36,476 bases of DNA. It comes from Acidimicrobiales bacterium (GTDB lineage: Bacteria; Actinomycetota; Acidimicrobiia; Acidimicrobiales; GCA-2861595). The notes under the pieces are model-generated. The model was not told the DNA's origin. It searched no databases and saw only the letters and a list, made by a program, of their open reading frames with translations. Positions 15,431 to 22,926 of this stretch are shown here, in pieces. A program made the translations under genes and the position numbers. Where the stretch lies: assembly GCA_036262515.1 (NCBI GenBank), contig DATAIT010000114.1, positions 1-36,476 on the forward strand. Direction: 5' to 3'. Numbering within the stretch: position 1 is the first letter of the stretch; every line of letters starts with the position of its first letter.

Positions 15431-15459
15431 CGGAGCCCCTGGTTCGTCCAGGGGCTCCG
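15431..15459 (+). terminator. Perfect 12-bp stem-loop between small membrane protein and ABC ATPase
   Basis: CGGAGCCCCTGG and its exact complement are separated by a five-base loop (TTCGT). The stem is strong and GC-rich and lies 147 bp after the small membrane protein gene and 57 bp before the ABC ATPase ATG. No T-run follows on either strand, so it is either a terminator without a U-tract, common in GC-rich actinobacteria, or a leader structure of the ABC operon. The remaining 15285-15516 sequence has no gene. Confidence 0.5.
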
Positions 15460-15516
15460 GCGCGCCTGGGTTCGGTGCGGGCGGGCGAGGCGCGGGGTCC
15501 CGGTAGCCTGGCGCCG

Positions 15517-16446
15517 ATGGGCACGGCGGTCGTGGAGCTCGACGCCGTCCGTCGGTCCTTCGGCGACGTGGTCGCTCTCGACGGGCTGGGGCTGCGGGCC
15601 GATGCGGGCACCGTCACCGTCCTGCTCGGGCCCAACGGGGCGGGCAAGACCACGGCCGTGCGCATGGTGACCGGGGCGCTGCCCGCCTCGAGCGGCACCG
15701 TCCGCGTCTTCGGTCTGGACCCCACAGAGGAGGGGGAGGCGGTCCGGATGCGCTGCGGTGTGGTCTCGGCCAAGCCGGCGCTGTACGACCGCCTGTCCGG
15801 GTACGACAACCTGCGCTACTCGGCGGAGCTGTACGGCCTCGGCGCCGGCGCCCCGATCGCGGAGAGCGCAGCGCGCTTCGGCATCGAGGATGCGCTGGCA
15901 CTCCGCGTGGCCGGCTACTCGACCGGCATGAAGACCCGCCTGGCGCTGGCCCGGGCGATCCTCCACGATCCCGACCTGCTGCTCCTCGACGAGCCGACAT
16001 CGGGGCTCGACCCCGACTCGGCCCACGCCGTCCTGCGGCTGATCGACGAGCTGGCGTCGGACGGCAAGACGGTCGTCATGTGCACGCACCTCCTCCTCGA
16101 GGCGGAGGGCCTGGCCGACCAGGTGGTGATCCTGGAGGCGGGGCGGGACCTCGTCTCCGGCACGCCCGAGGACCTGGTCCGCCGGTACTGGCCGAATCCG
16201 TCGGTGACGGTGGAGGCGGATGGCGCCGGCCCCGAGGACGTGACGCGCCTGCGCGGCGTCATCGGGTGCGAGTCCAACGGGCACGGCCTGTCGGTCGCCG
16301 TGGACACGCTCGAGCGCGTGCCAGACCTGGTGGCGGCGCTGGTCGCCGCCGGGGCACGCGTCCGACGGGTGACGCCCCACGAGCCGAGTCTGGAGGAGCT
16401 GTACTTCGCCGTCCGCCGCGCCGCGCCCCGCCCCGTGCCGGGATGA
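15517..16446 (+). CDS. ABC transporter ATP-binding protein (second ABC locus)
   Basis: This 309-residue ATPase has Walker A GPNGAGKTT, a signature region YSTGMKTRLALARAIL, Walker B LLLLDEPTSGLDP and the switch His in CTHLLLEAEGLADQ. A C-terminal domain of about 90 residues follows, as in DrrA/CcmA-type exporter ATPases. The ATG at 15517 is chosen because upstream sequence contains the stem-loop and is non-coding in character. The stop overlaps the permease ATG (ATGA). The likely role is export of a lipid or drug-like compound by an ABC-2 transporter; the substrate is not deducible. Confidence 0.92.
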   Translation: MGTAVVELDAVRRSFGDVVALDGLGLRADAGTVTVLLGPNGAGKTTAVRMVTGALPASSGTVRVFGLDPTEEGEAVRMRCGVVSAKPALYDRLSGYDNLRYSAELYGLGAGAPIAESAARFGIEDALALRVAGYSTGMKTRLALARAILHDPDLLLLDEPTSGLDPDSAHAVLRLIDELASDGKTVVMCTHLLLEAEGLADQVVILEAGRDLVSGTPEDLVRRYWPNPSVTVEADGAGPEDVTRLRGVIGCESNGHGLSVAVDTLERVPDLVAALVAAGARVRRVTPHEPSLEELYFAVRRAAPRPVPG

Positions 16447-17267
16447 ACCGCCGCCGCCTGCTCACCGTGGCGCGCACGGACCTGCGCCAGTTGTGGCAGA
16501 GCCCCGACTTCTGGGTCCCCATGGTGATCCTCGCCGGCTTCTTCTTCGTCGTCGCACCGGCGGTCCTGCTGAGCCTCATCACCACCGCCGGTCGGTCGCC
16601 CGCCGTGCAGCGGGTCGCCACCGCCATCGACGTGCTGCCCGCCCGCGCCCAGCAGGCCGTGCAGGGAGCCACGCCGGCGGCCCGGACGTCCTACGCGCTG
16701 GCCGTGTACCTGTTCGCCCCGCTGGCCGTGATCGTGCCCATGACCATCTCCACCGCCGTCGGAGCGGCGACGCTGGTCGGCGAGAAGGAGCGGGGCACGG
16801 GGGAGTTCCTGGCCCATTCCCCGGCGTCCGACCGCGAGATCTACCTCGGCAAGCTCGTCGCCAGCCTTCTGCCCGGGTACGTCACCACGCTGGTCGGCTT
16901 CGGCGTCTACTCGCTGATCGTCAACCTCATCGTGGGCCCGAAGGTGGGCGGGTGGTTCTTCCCCACGGGCGAGTGGTGGGTCCTCATGGTGTGGGTCGTG
17001 CCGCCGTTCCTGGCCCTGACCCTGTCGGTGGTGCTCCGGCTGTCGGCGCGAGTGAGGAGCTCGGCCGCCGCCCAGCAGGCGTCGGGCCTGGTCACGCTGC
17101 CGCTGATCATGGTGTCCTACGCCCAGTCGAGCGGCCTGCTGCTCGGGGGGCCCACCTCGGGCCTCGTCGTCGGCCTGGTGGCCTGGGGGGCCGCCGGGAC
17201 GGGGTTGTGGCGGGGCGCCCACGCCGTCACGCGGGCCCGCCTCCTCGGCATCGACGGCCGCATGTAG
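16443..17267 (+). CDS. ABC-2 type permease (second ABC locus)
   Basis: This 274-residue permease starts with the usual short cytoplasmic helix RRRLLTVARTDLRQLWQSPDF, then about six transmembrane helices. The segment VGEKERGTGEFLAHSPASDREIYLGK near residue 120 matches the conserved EKExGTxExLLxxPxS coupling motif of ABC-2 permeases, so the family call is firm. It overlaps the ATPase gene by 4 bp and converges on the large membrane protein gene with only 4 bp between stops. Confidence 0.92.
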   Translation: MNRRRLLTVARTDLRQLWQSPDFWVPMVILAGFFFVVAPAVLLSLITTAGRSPAVQRVATAIDVLPARAQQAVQGATPAARTSYALAVYLFAPLAVIVPMTISTAVGAATLVGEKERGTGEFLAHSPASDREIYLGKLVASLLPGYVTTLVGFGVYSLIVNLIVGPKVGGWFFPTGEWWVLMVWVVPPFLALTLSVVLRLSARVRSSAAAQQASGLVTLPLIMVSYAQSSGLLLGGPTSGLVVGLVAWGAAGTGLWRGAHAVTRARLLGIDGRM

Positions 17268-17271
17268 CGGC

Positions 17272-19857
17272 TCACTCGAAGCGCTCGGCGATGACGTCGA
17301 CCAGCCGGCGCCCCGCCTCGCCGGGGCTCGTGTCGGCCCGCTCGAGTGCCACACCGACCCCCAGCAGGATGGAGCCGCCGGCTGCCAACCAGCCCCACGT
17401 GGGGACGCCGGCCAGGGCGCCGAGGCACTCGGTGCCGGTGACCGCCACCAGCAGGCCGGTGCCGAGCAGCAGCGGGCCGGCCAGTCGTCGCCAGCCCCCG
17501 CACACCACGGCGGCCACGCCGACGGCTCCCGCCACCAGTGCGTGCCACGACGGCCCGCCGTCGAGTCGTTCGGCCAGGGCGGCGCCACCGAGGAGTGCGA
17601 TGGCCGGTCCGTAGGCGGCCCACGAGCCGAGGGCACGACTGCGGCGGCCGTACCACCCGGCCACCACGAGGTGGGCGGCCACGGGCGCCACGAACGGCTC
17701 CAGGGCCGTCACGCCCGATGCGTCCAGGTGGCCGATGAGACCGAGGGTGGCTGCCACCCCGCCGGCATGGGCCAGCTCGCCCCGGCCGGTCACGCTGCCG
17801 GCGGCGATGAGCAGCCCGCCGGTGACCATGACGGCGTCGGCGAACATGCGCTGGTCACCCGTGGCCAGGCCGAGTCCCGCACCCACGCCGAGGACGGCGG
17901 CGGCCACGAACGGGGCCCGCCACTCGTCGCCCACGAGGGCGGCCAGGCCGCTCCAGACGACGGCGCCCAGCACCAGGGCCATCCCCGTCTGGGGCAGATC
18001 GAAGCCGGCCTGGCGGGACAGCATCACGACGAGCAGCTGCACAGTCGCCGCCGCAGTGACGCCGATCGTGCGATCGCCCAGGCGTACCGCGTCCGCCACG
18101 AGGAGCGCGGCGGCCAGCCCGGACACCGCCGCGCCGGCGGCCGGGTCCACGCCCAGGGCGAGGGCGGCGGCTCCCACCATGGCGAGCCGGGCCGTCCGCC
18201 CCGCCGCCGCGTCGGAGTGGTCGAGCAGGAAGGACACCAACCACGCCTGGGCGACGAAGACGCCGAGCGCGGCCCACGGGGCGAGACCGATCCGGGGGCC
18301 GTCCACGTCGGTCACCACCGAGAGCGAGGTCCCGACGGCGGCGCAGAGCACGGCGGCTGTTCCGAGCAGGCGCACGCCGGTCGCCGACCCGCGGTCGTGG
18401 GCGAACGCGGCACCCGTGGCCACGACCACGGCGGCGGCCGTGCCTGCCACCAGGGCGGCCAGGGGCGAGCTGGCCACGGCCACCGGGGCCCAGAGGGCGA
18501 GCGCGGCCCCGGCGGCCCGGGTCCACGCGGACGCCCCCCAGAGCAGCCCGGCGCCGGCGGCGACGAGGGCGGCGGCCGTGGCCGCACCCGACGCCGTCCC
18601 CACCTCAACGGCGGCGACGGCCGCCAGCGCGCACCACACGCCCGGGGCCGAGCCGGCGACGGCACGAGGGGCACGTCCCGGGGTGCTCGAGGCCGGCTGG
18701 CGGCGGAGGCCGGCGGCCGCCCACCCCAGAGCGAGGGCGCCCAGGGCGGCGGCGGCGTCGGGGCGCGGGCTCCAGCCGGGAACGTCGGACAGGAGGTCGA
18801 GGCCGGTCTCCACGATCGGGGCAGCCAGGACCAGGCCGGCCGTCCACAGGCCGCCCACCACCAGGGCGGCGACCTCGGCGAGGGTGGCGGCCCATCTGGC
18901 CGGGTGGCGCCAGAAGGCGTCGCGCTCGCACACGGCGGCCACGACCTCGACCACGAGGAACGCGACGGGCAGTGCCAGCACGGTCGTGTCCGGCTGGATC
19001 CCGGCAGCCGCCCAGGTGGAGGCGATCCCGCTCAACCCTCCGGCGACGGCGAGGCCGGCCAGCGTCACGTCCGACCGGGCGCGGGCCTCGCGGGCGAGGA
19101 CGACGGCGCCGGCGAGGCATCCGGCCAGTGCGACGACGCCGCCGTCGGCGCCGAGCTCGGTGAGGACGCCGGCGCCGAGGCCCGTCCCCGACAGCACCGA
19201 CGCTGCAGCCCGGCCGAGCACGGGTCCGAGGGCGGCCACGGACGACCAGGCCAGCGCCCGCCCCCGGTGGCCCACGACGTGGGCGGCGACGGCGGCGAGC
19301 GCCAGCGCCACGACGGCGGGCACGGGGGAGACGGCGGCGACGCCGGCGGCCAGCACGACCATCGACGCCGTCACCGCCCAGCCGAGCACCACGGACCCCG
19401 ACGAGGCGGCCAGGACGCCGAGTACGCCGACACCGACGAGACCCTCGGAAAGGACGATGGCGCGCCAGCCCAACGACGCGCGCAGGCCGAGACCGGCCAC
19501 GTCGACGGGAAGCAGGAAGGCGCCCAGGTGGAACACCACGTCGCCGGTGGCGGGGAGCGTGCGGCGCAGCGCCCGCCCGCCGGCGATGCAGGCGCCGGTC
19601 ACGGCACCCACCACCGACAGCTTGGCGGGCTCGGGGAGCCGCTCCCAGCTGACGGCGATGAACACGGCCGCCGCGGCCAGCAACAGGAAGGCCCCGGTGC
19701 CGGCGACCCAGGTCGCGGCAACGGGGCCGGTGGACGGCCGGCGGGGCACGGCCCCGCCGTTCGGTTCGGTGGTGGTCTCCATGCAGACGAGGGTGGACGG
19801 CACGCCGACGGATGCCCATCGGTCCCCGCCCCCAAACGGCGCTGGGGACTCCCCCAT
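17272..19857 (-). CDS. Large polytopic membrane protein (861 aa), function unknown
   Basis: This protein consists almost entirely of hydrophobic Ala/Val/Leu/Gly helices separated by short polar turns, probably more than twenty membrane segments. After a Pro/Gly-rich N-terminus it shows GAFLLLAAAAVFIAVSWERLPEPAKLSVV, an arrangement seen in poorly characterised actinobacterial membrane proteins related to the DUF2157/SCO7613-type group. ATG at 19857 is preferred since GGAG lies six bases upstream inside the end of the response regulator gene; ATG at 19782 is the alternative and lacks a ribosome site. It is last in the operon with MarR, kinase and regulator genes. The antisense strand also has a very long open frame, due only to GC bias. 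Confidence 0.8.
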   Translation of the reverse strand: MGESPAPFGGGDRWASVGVPSTLVCMETTTEPNGGAVPRRPSTGPVAATWVAGTGAFLLLAAAAVFIAVSWERLPEPAKLSVVGAVTGACIAGGRALRRTLPATGDVVFHLGAFLLPVDVAGLGLRASLGWRAIVLSEGLVGVGVLGVLAASSGSVVLGWAVTASMVVLAAGVAAVSPVPAVVALALAAVAAHVVGHRGRALAWSSVAALGPVLGRAAASVLSGTGLGAGVLTELGADGGVVALAGCLAGAVVLAREARARSDVTLAGLAVAGGLSGIASTWAAAGIQPDTTVLALPVAFLVVEVVAAVCERDAFWRHPARWAATLAEVAALVVGGLWTAGLVLAAPIVETGLDLLSDVPGWSPRPDAAAALGALALGWAAAGLRRQPASSTPGRAPRAVAGSAPGVWCALAAVAAVEVGTASGAATAAALVAAGAGLLWGASAWTRAAGAALALWAPVAVASSPLAALVAGTAAAVVVATGAAFAHDRGSATGVRLLGTAAVLCAAVGTSLSVVTDVDGPRIGLAPWAALGVFVAQAWLVSFLLDHSDAAAGRTARLAMVGAAALALGVDPAAGAAVSGLAAALLVADAVRLGDRTIGVTAAATVQLLVVMLSRQAGFDLPQTGMALVLGAVVWSGLAALVGDEWRAPFVAAAVLGVGAGLGLATGDQRMFADAVMVTGGLLIAAGSVTGRGELAHAGGVAATLGLIGHLDASGVTALEPFVAPVAAHLVVAGWYGRRSRALGSWAAYGPAIALLGGAALAERLDGGPSWHALVAGAVGVAAVVCGGWRRLAGPLLLGTGLLVAVTGTECLGALAGVPTWGWLAAGGSILLGVGVALERADTSPGEAGRRLVDVIAERFE

Positions 19858-19860
19858 CTG

Positions 19861-20478
19861 CTACTCCAGGCCGTGCTCCACGGCGTAGCGGATCAGCTCC
19901 TGCTTCCTGCTGAGGTGGAGCTTGCCGAGGATGTTGCGGACGTGGTTCTCCACCGTCTTCTCGGCGATGTACAGCTGCTCGCCGATCTCCCGGTACGTGT
20001 GGCCGCGAGCCACCAGCAGCAGCACTTCGCGCTCGCGCTCGGAGAGCGGGTTGGAACCGGTGGCCGTCTTGGACATGCGCCGGAACTCGCCGAGCACGAG
20101 GGCGGCCAGCGCCGGCGAGAACACCGGCTCTCCGGCCGCCGCCCGGACCAGCGCGGCGCGCAGCTCTGGTCCGGGCGTCGACTTCACGAGGTACCCGATG
20201 GCACCGGCGGCCACGGCGTCGAGCAGGTCGCGTTCCTGCTCGGACACCGTGAGCATCACGATCCGCGTCTGCTCGGCGCAGGCACGGGCGACCCTGATGC
20301 CGCCGCCGCCGGGCATGTGCAGGTCGCACACCACCAGGTCGGGGGAGGTGGCCCGAATGGCGGCGATGGCCTCGTCGGCCGACCCGGCCTCGCCGACGAC
20401 GGAGAAGCCCTCACCGAGATCGTTGCGAACGCCGTCGCGCCAGATGGGATGGTCGTCGGCCAGCACGACCCTGATCAC
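19861..20478 (-). CDS. NarL/FixJ-type response regulator (LuxR HTH)
   Basis: This 205-residue two-domain regulator has a receiver domain (residues 1-115) with acidic pocket LADDHPIWRDG, phospho-acceptor Asp in VVCDLHMPGGGG, the conserved Thr in MLTVSEQE and Lys in YLVKSTPG. The C-terminal LuxR-type helix-turn-helix is LSEREREVLLLVARGHTYRE followed by IAEKTVENHVRNILGKL. GTG at 20478 overlaps the kinase stop by 4 bp, so kinase and regulator are translated together. Its targets are unknown; the membrane protein gene 3 bp downstream is in the same operon. Confidence 0.95.
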   Translation of the reverse strand: MIRVVLADDHPIWRDGVRNDLGEGFSVVGEAGSADEAIAAIRATSPDLVVCDLHMPGGGGIRVARACAEQTRIVMLTVSEQERDLLDAVAAGAIGYLVKSTPGPELRAALVRAAAGEPVFSPALAALVLGEFRRMSKTATGSNPLSEREREVLLLVARGHTYREIGEQLYIAEKTVENHVRNILGKLHLSRKQELIRYAVEHGLE

Positions 20479-21557
20479 GGCAGCCACAGTCGCACCTCGG
20501 ATCCCCTCCCGTGTGCACCCGTGACCTCCACGCGGCCTCCCGCGTCCTCGATGCGGCCGCGGATCGACCTCGACAGCCCCACCCCTTCGGGTGTCGCGGC
20601 CGGGTCGAAGCCGCATCCGTCGTCCTTGACGGAGCAGAACAGGCCGTCCTCGTCGTCGACGAAGACCACCACCCGCCCGGCACCCCCGTGCTTGCCCGCG
20701 TTGGTGAGGGCTTCGCCCACGGCACCGGCCATCGCGGCAACCGCGTCCCTCCCCACCTCGAGGTCGTCGGGCACGAGGACCTGGACCCGCCCGCCGAAGA
20801 CGTCCTCGAAGCGGGCGGCGGCGGCCCGGAGGGCGGCGCCGAGGTCCGACGTGGCGGGTTTCGACCCGAAGAGGAACTCCCGCAGGTCGCGCTCCTGCTC
20901 GCGCGCCAGCCGGGACAGGGCCGGATCGCCGGCCCGCCGCTCCACCACGGCGAGGGTCTGGAGCACGCCGTCGTGCAGCGTGCGGGCGACCTCCTCGCGC
21001 GCCTGCGCGCCTGCCACCTCCTCTCGGGCCCGCACGAGCAGCTGGTACACGTACCCGGCTACCCCGCCCGCCAGCGCGTAGAAGAGGACGGTGTTGGTGA
21101 GCGACAGCACGCCGGTGGAGGAGTAGTTCCGTACGTCGTTGACGACGGTGGAGACGATTCGGGCGCCGCCCATGGCGCCGCCGGCGGCCGCGCCCCACCC
21201 CGGCCCGAAGGCCACGCCGGCGCTCAGGATGCCCACGAGCGGCCACGTCGAGCCGATGGACTGGCCCACCGTGAGCACGGTGCCTCCCCGTCGGGCCAGC
21301 CCGTCGAGGGTCACCAGGGCCGCGCCGGCGGCCAGCTCGGCCAGTACCGGAACCCGCCCGAGGAGGCGCCACGGGGCGGCCCGCCAGAGGCTCGTGTCGG
21401 CCACGGTGACCACCAGGGCGGCGCCCACGAGAGCGGCCGCTAACCCCGGGTGGGCCAGGTCGTGGCGTGAGACGCCGAGCACCACGGCCATCCAGGCCCA
21501 CGCCACCCATCGGAACATCGCCAGCCCCTGGAGCACGGAGCGTTCCACGCCGCCCAC
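20475..21557 (-). CDS. Membrane sensor histidine kinase (HisKA_3 type)
   Basis: This kinase of about 360 residues has five or six N-terminal membrane helices with little extracellular sequence, and a short coiled segment. The dimerisation/phospho-acceptor block is REEVARTLHDGVLQTLAVVE, with His in the LHDGVLQ motif typical of NarL-type kinases. The ATPase domain has the N-box GEALTNAGKHGGAG and the G-box DDGCGFDP. It should phosphorylate the regulator encoded immediately downstream. The start is uncertain: GTG at 21557 is used, GTG at 21548 is equally possible, and neither has a good ribosome site. It follows the MarR stop by 16 bp. Membrane or lipid stress sensing is a guess from the helix-dominated input region. 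Confidence 0.9.
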   Translation of the reverse strand: MGGVERSVLQGLAMFRWVAWAWMAVVLGVSRHDLAHPGLAAALVGAALVVTVADTSLWRAAPWRLLGRVPVLAELAAGAALVTLDGLARRGGTVLTVGQSIGSTWPLVGILSAGVAFGPGWGAAAGGAMGGARIVSTVVNDVRNYSSTGVLSLTNTVLFYALAGGVAGYVYQLLVRAREEVAGAQAREEVARTLHDGVLQTLAVVERRAGDPALSRLAREQERDLREFLFGSKPATSDLGAALRAAAARFEDVFGGRVQVLVPDDLEVGRDAVAAMAGAVGEALTNAGKHGGAGRVVVFVDDEDGLFCSVKDDGCGFDPAATPEGVGLSRSIRGRIEDAGGRVEVTGAHGRGSEVRLWLP

Positions 21558-21573
21558 GGTAAGGGACGGCGAA

Positions 21574-22053
21574 TCAACAGGCTGCTGCGCTGCCGCCCCG
21601 CCGCTCACCGCCGGCCACCTTCTCCAGTCCCGTCCGGATGGCGTCGAGCTCGACGGGGCTGAGGAGGCCGGTGAAGTGCCGTTCGACGCCCCGCAGGTGG
21701 CCCGGTGCTGCCCGCCGCAGGCGGCTCCGACCCTCTGGGGTGAGGACGGCGAACGCCCCCCGACGATCGGTGGGGCACACCGCCCGCTCGACGAGCCCGG
21801 CCGCCACCAGGCGATCGACGAGCCGGGTGAGCCCACTGCGGCTGAGCACGAGCTGTGCGGCAAGCTCGCTGAGGCGCAGCCGCTGGTCGGTCGCCCCGTT
21901 GAGGCGGAGCAGGACCTCGTACCACGTCAGGGGGAGCCCCTGCTCGTCCTGCAGTTCACGGTCCAGGCGGTCGACGACGGTCGCGTGGGCCCGCAAAAAG
22001 GCGCGCCACGCCGCCAGCTGCCGTTCGTCGGGGCGGTCCACCACGAACCCCAT
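21574..22053 (-). CDS. MarR-family transcriptional regulator
   Basis: This regulator of about 159 residues has the winged helix of the MarR family: LPLTWYEVLLRLNGA, then the recognition region LSELAAQLVLSRSGLTRLVDRLVAAGLVER, and the wing PTDRRGAFAVLTPEGRSRLRRA. The DRR motif of the wing is conserved. ATG at 22053 is preferred, and a GTG at 22065 is possible. It is divergent from the YceI gene, and the intergenic region carries a perfect palindrome suited to a MarR dimer, so it likely represses yceI and its own operon. The sensor kinase, regulator and membrane protein genes follow on the same strand. The inducing ligand is unknown. Confidence 0.93.
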   Translation of the reverse strand: MGFVVDRPDERQLAAWRAFLRAHATVVDRLDRELQDEQGLPLTWYEVLLRLNGATDQRLRLSELAAQLVLSRSGLTRLVDRLVAAGLVERAVCPTDRRGAFAVLTPEGRSRLRRAAPGHLRGVERHFTGLLSPVELDAIRTGLEKVAGGERRGGSAAAC

Positions 22054-22078
22054 GGTACCGGCCACCGCCGGAATAGAA

Positions 22079-22092
22079 GTTGCATCTGCAAC
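22079..22092. promoter_or_regulatory. Perfect palindrome, probable MarR operator
   Basis: GTTGCA-TC-TGCAAC is an exact inverted repeat of two 6-bp arms with a 2-bp centre. It lies in the 74-bp space between the divergent MarR and YceI starts, 35 bp upstream of the YceI ATG. TTGCA/TGCAA half-sites with this spacing are common for MarR-family regulators. The position would let one dimer control both directions. A partial half-site (agttgaa) follows at 22093. Confidence 0.75.
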
Positions 22093-22127
22093 AGTTGAAG
22101 GTGCTACTCAAGCGAACAGGAGCCCCC

Positions 22128-22712
22128 ATGACCACTACTTCCGTCGCATCCAGGATCGTCAACGGCATCGAGTTGCCGGCGCCGGGCACCTGGGTCATCG
22201 ACCCCTCCCACTCGAGCGTGGAGGTCGTCGCCAGGCACATGATGATCTCCAAGGTCCGTGGCCGCTTCGACACCTTCGCCGGCACCATCGTGGTCGCCGA
22301 GACCCCGGAAGAGTCGTCGGTGGAGCTCACCGTCGACGCCGCCAGCATCTCGTCCGCCGACGCGAGGCGCGACGAGCACCTCCGCAACCCCGACTTCCTC
22401 GACACGGCCAGGTATCCGCAGATCACCTTCCGCAGCACGTCGATCGAGCCCGCGACGAAAGGCCATTGGGCGGTGACCGGTGACCTCACGGTGCGCGACG
22501 TCACCCGCTCCGTCACCGTCGACGTCGAGCTCGAGGGCGTGGGTGCCGCCTACGGCGGACCTCGCGCCGTGCTGTCCGCGACGGCTGAGGTCGATCGTGA
22601 GGACTTCGGGCTGACCTGGAACATGGCCCTCGAGACCGGCGGCGTCCTCGTCGGCCGCCAGCTCAAGCTGGAGCTGAACATCCAGGCCGTCCCGGAGCAG
22701 CCAGCCGCCTAG
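22128..22712 (+). CDS. YceI-family lipid-binding protein
   Basis: This 194-residue protein has a YceI-type lipocalin-like beta barrel. The typical N-terminal segment is GTWVIDPSHSSVEVVARHMM, followed by VRGRFDTFAGTIVV, then RRDEHLRNPDFLDTARYPQITFRS and the late block LTVRDVTRSVTVDVE. Homologues bind polyisoprenoids or other amphiphiles. No signal peptide is present in this copy, so it is predicted to be cytoplasmic, unlike periplasmic E. coli YceI. AGGAG upstream supports ATG at 22128. It is divergent from the marR gene with a shared operator, so expression is probably MarR-controlled. Confidence 0.93.
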   Translation: MTTTSVASRIVNGIELPAPGTWVIDPSHSSVEVVARHMMISKVRGRFDTFAGTIVVAETPEESSVELTVDAASISSADARRDEHLRNPDFLDTARYPQITFRSTSIEPATKGHWAVTGDLTVRDVTRSVTVDVELEGVGAAYGGPRAVLSATAEVDREDFGLTWNMALETGGVLVGRQLKLELNIQAVPEQPAA

Positions 22713-22742
22713 AGCCGCCCTCCGCCCGGCGGGCGGGCCGGC

Positions 22743-22826
22743 GCGTTCCGCCTCGCACCTCGCCCGCCCCCCGGGCGCCCAGTCGCGTTCCGCCTCGCAC
22801 CTCGCCCGCCCCCCGGGCGCCCAGTC
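22743..22826. repeat. Two exact tandem copies of a 42-bp unit, each with a hairpin
   Basis: The units 22743-22784 and 22785-22826 appear identical. Each contains the inverted repeat CGCCCG-ccccc-CGGGCG (22761-22777 and 22803-22819). They occupy most of the 214-bp gap between the YceI stop and the ABC-F start, about 100 bp before the latter. Possible roles are a bidirectional-type terminator or a leader structure of the ABC-F gene. Confidence 0.85.
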
Positions 22827-22926
22827 GCCGTTCCCGTCCGTGCGTGGGCGCGGGCCCCGCCTCCGCCGCCCCGTCCGGCCGGCGAGCGGGTTGGCCCGTT
22901 CGGCGGCCAGCCACCACGATGGGTGG

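Noticed and set aside
17542..21081. 1179-residue open frame on the + strand
   Set aside because: It is antisense to the membrane protein, response regulator and kinase genes, and is made of Gly/His/Arg-biased residues caused by GC-rich codon positions.
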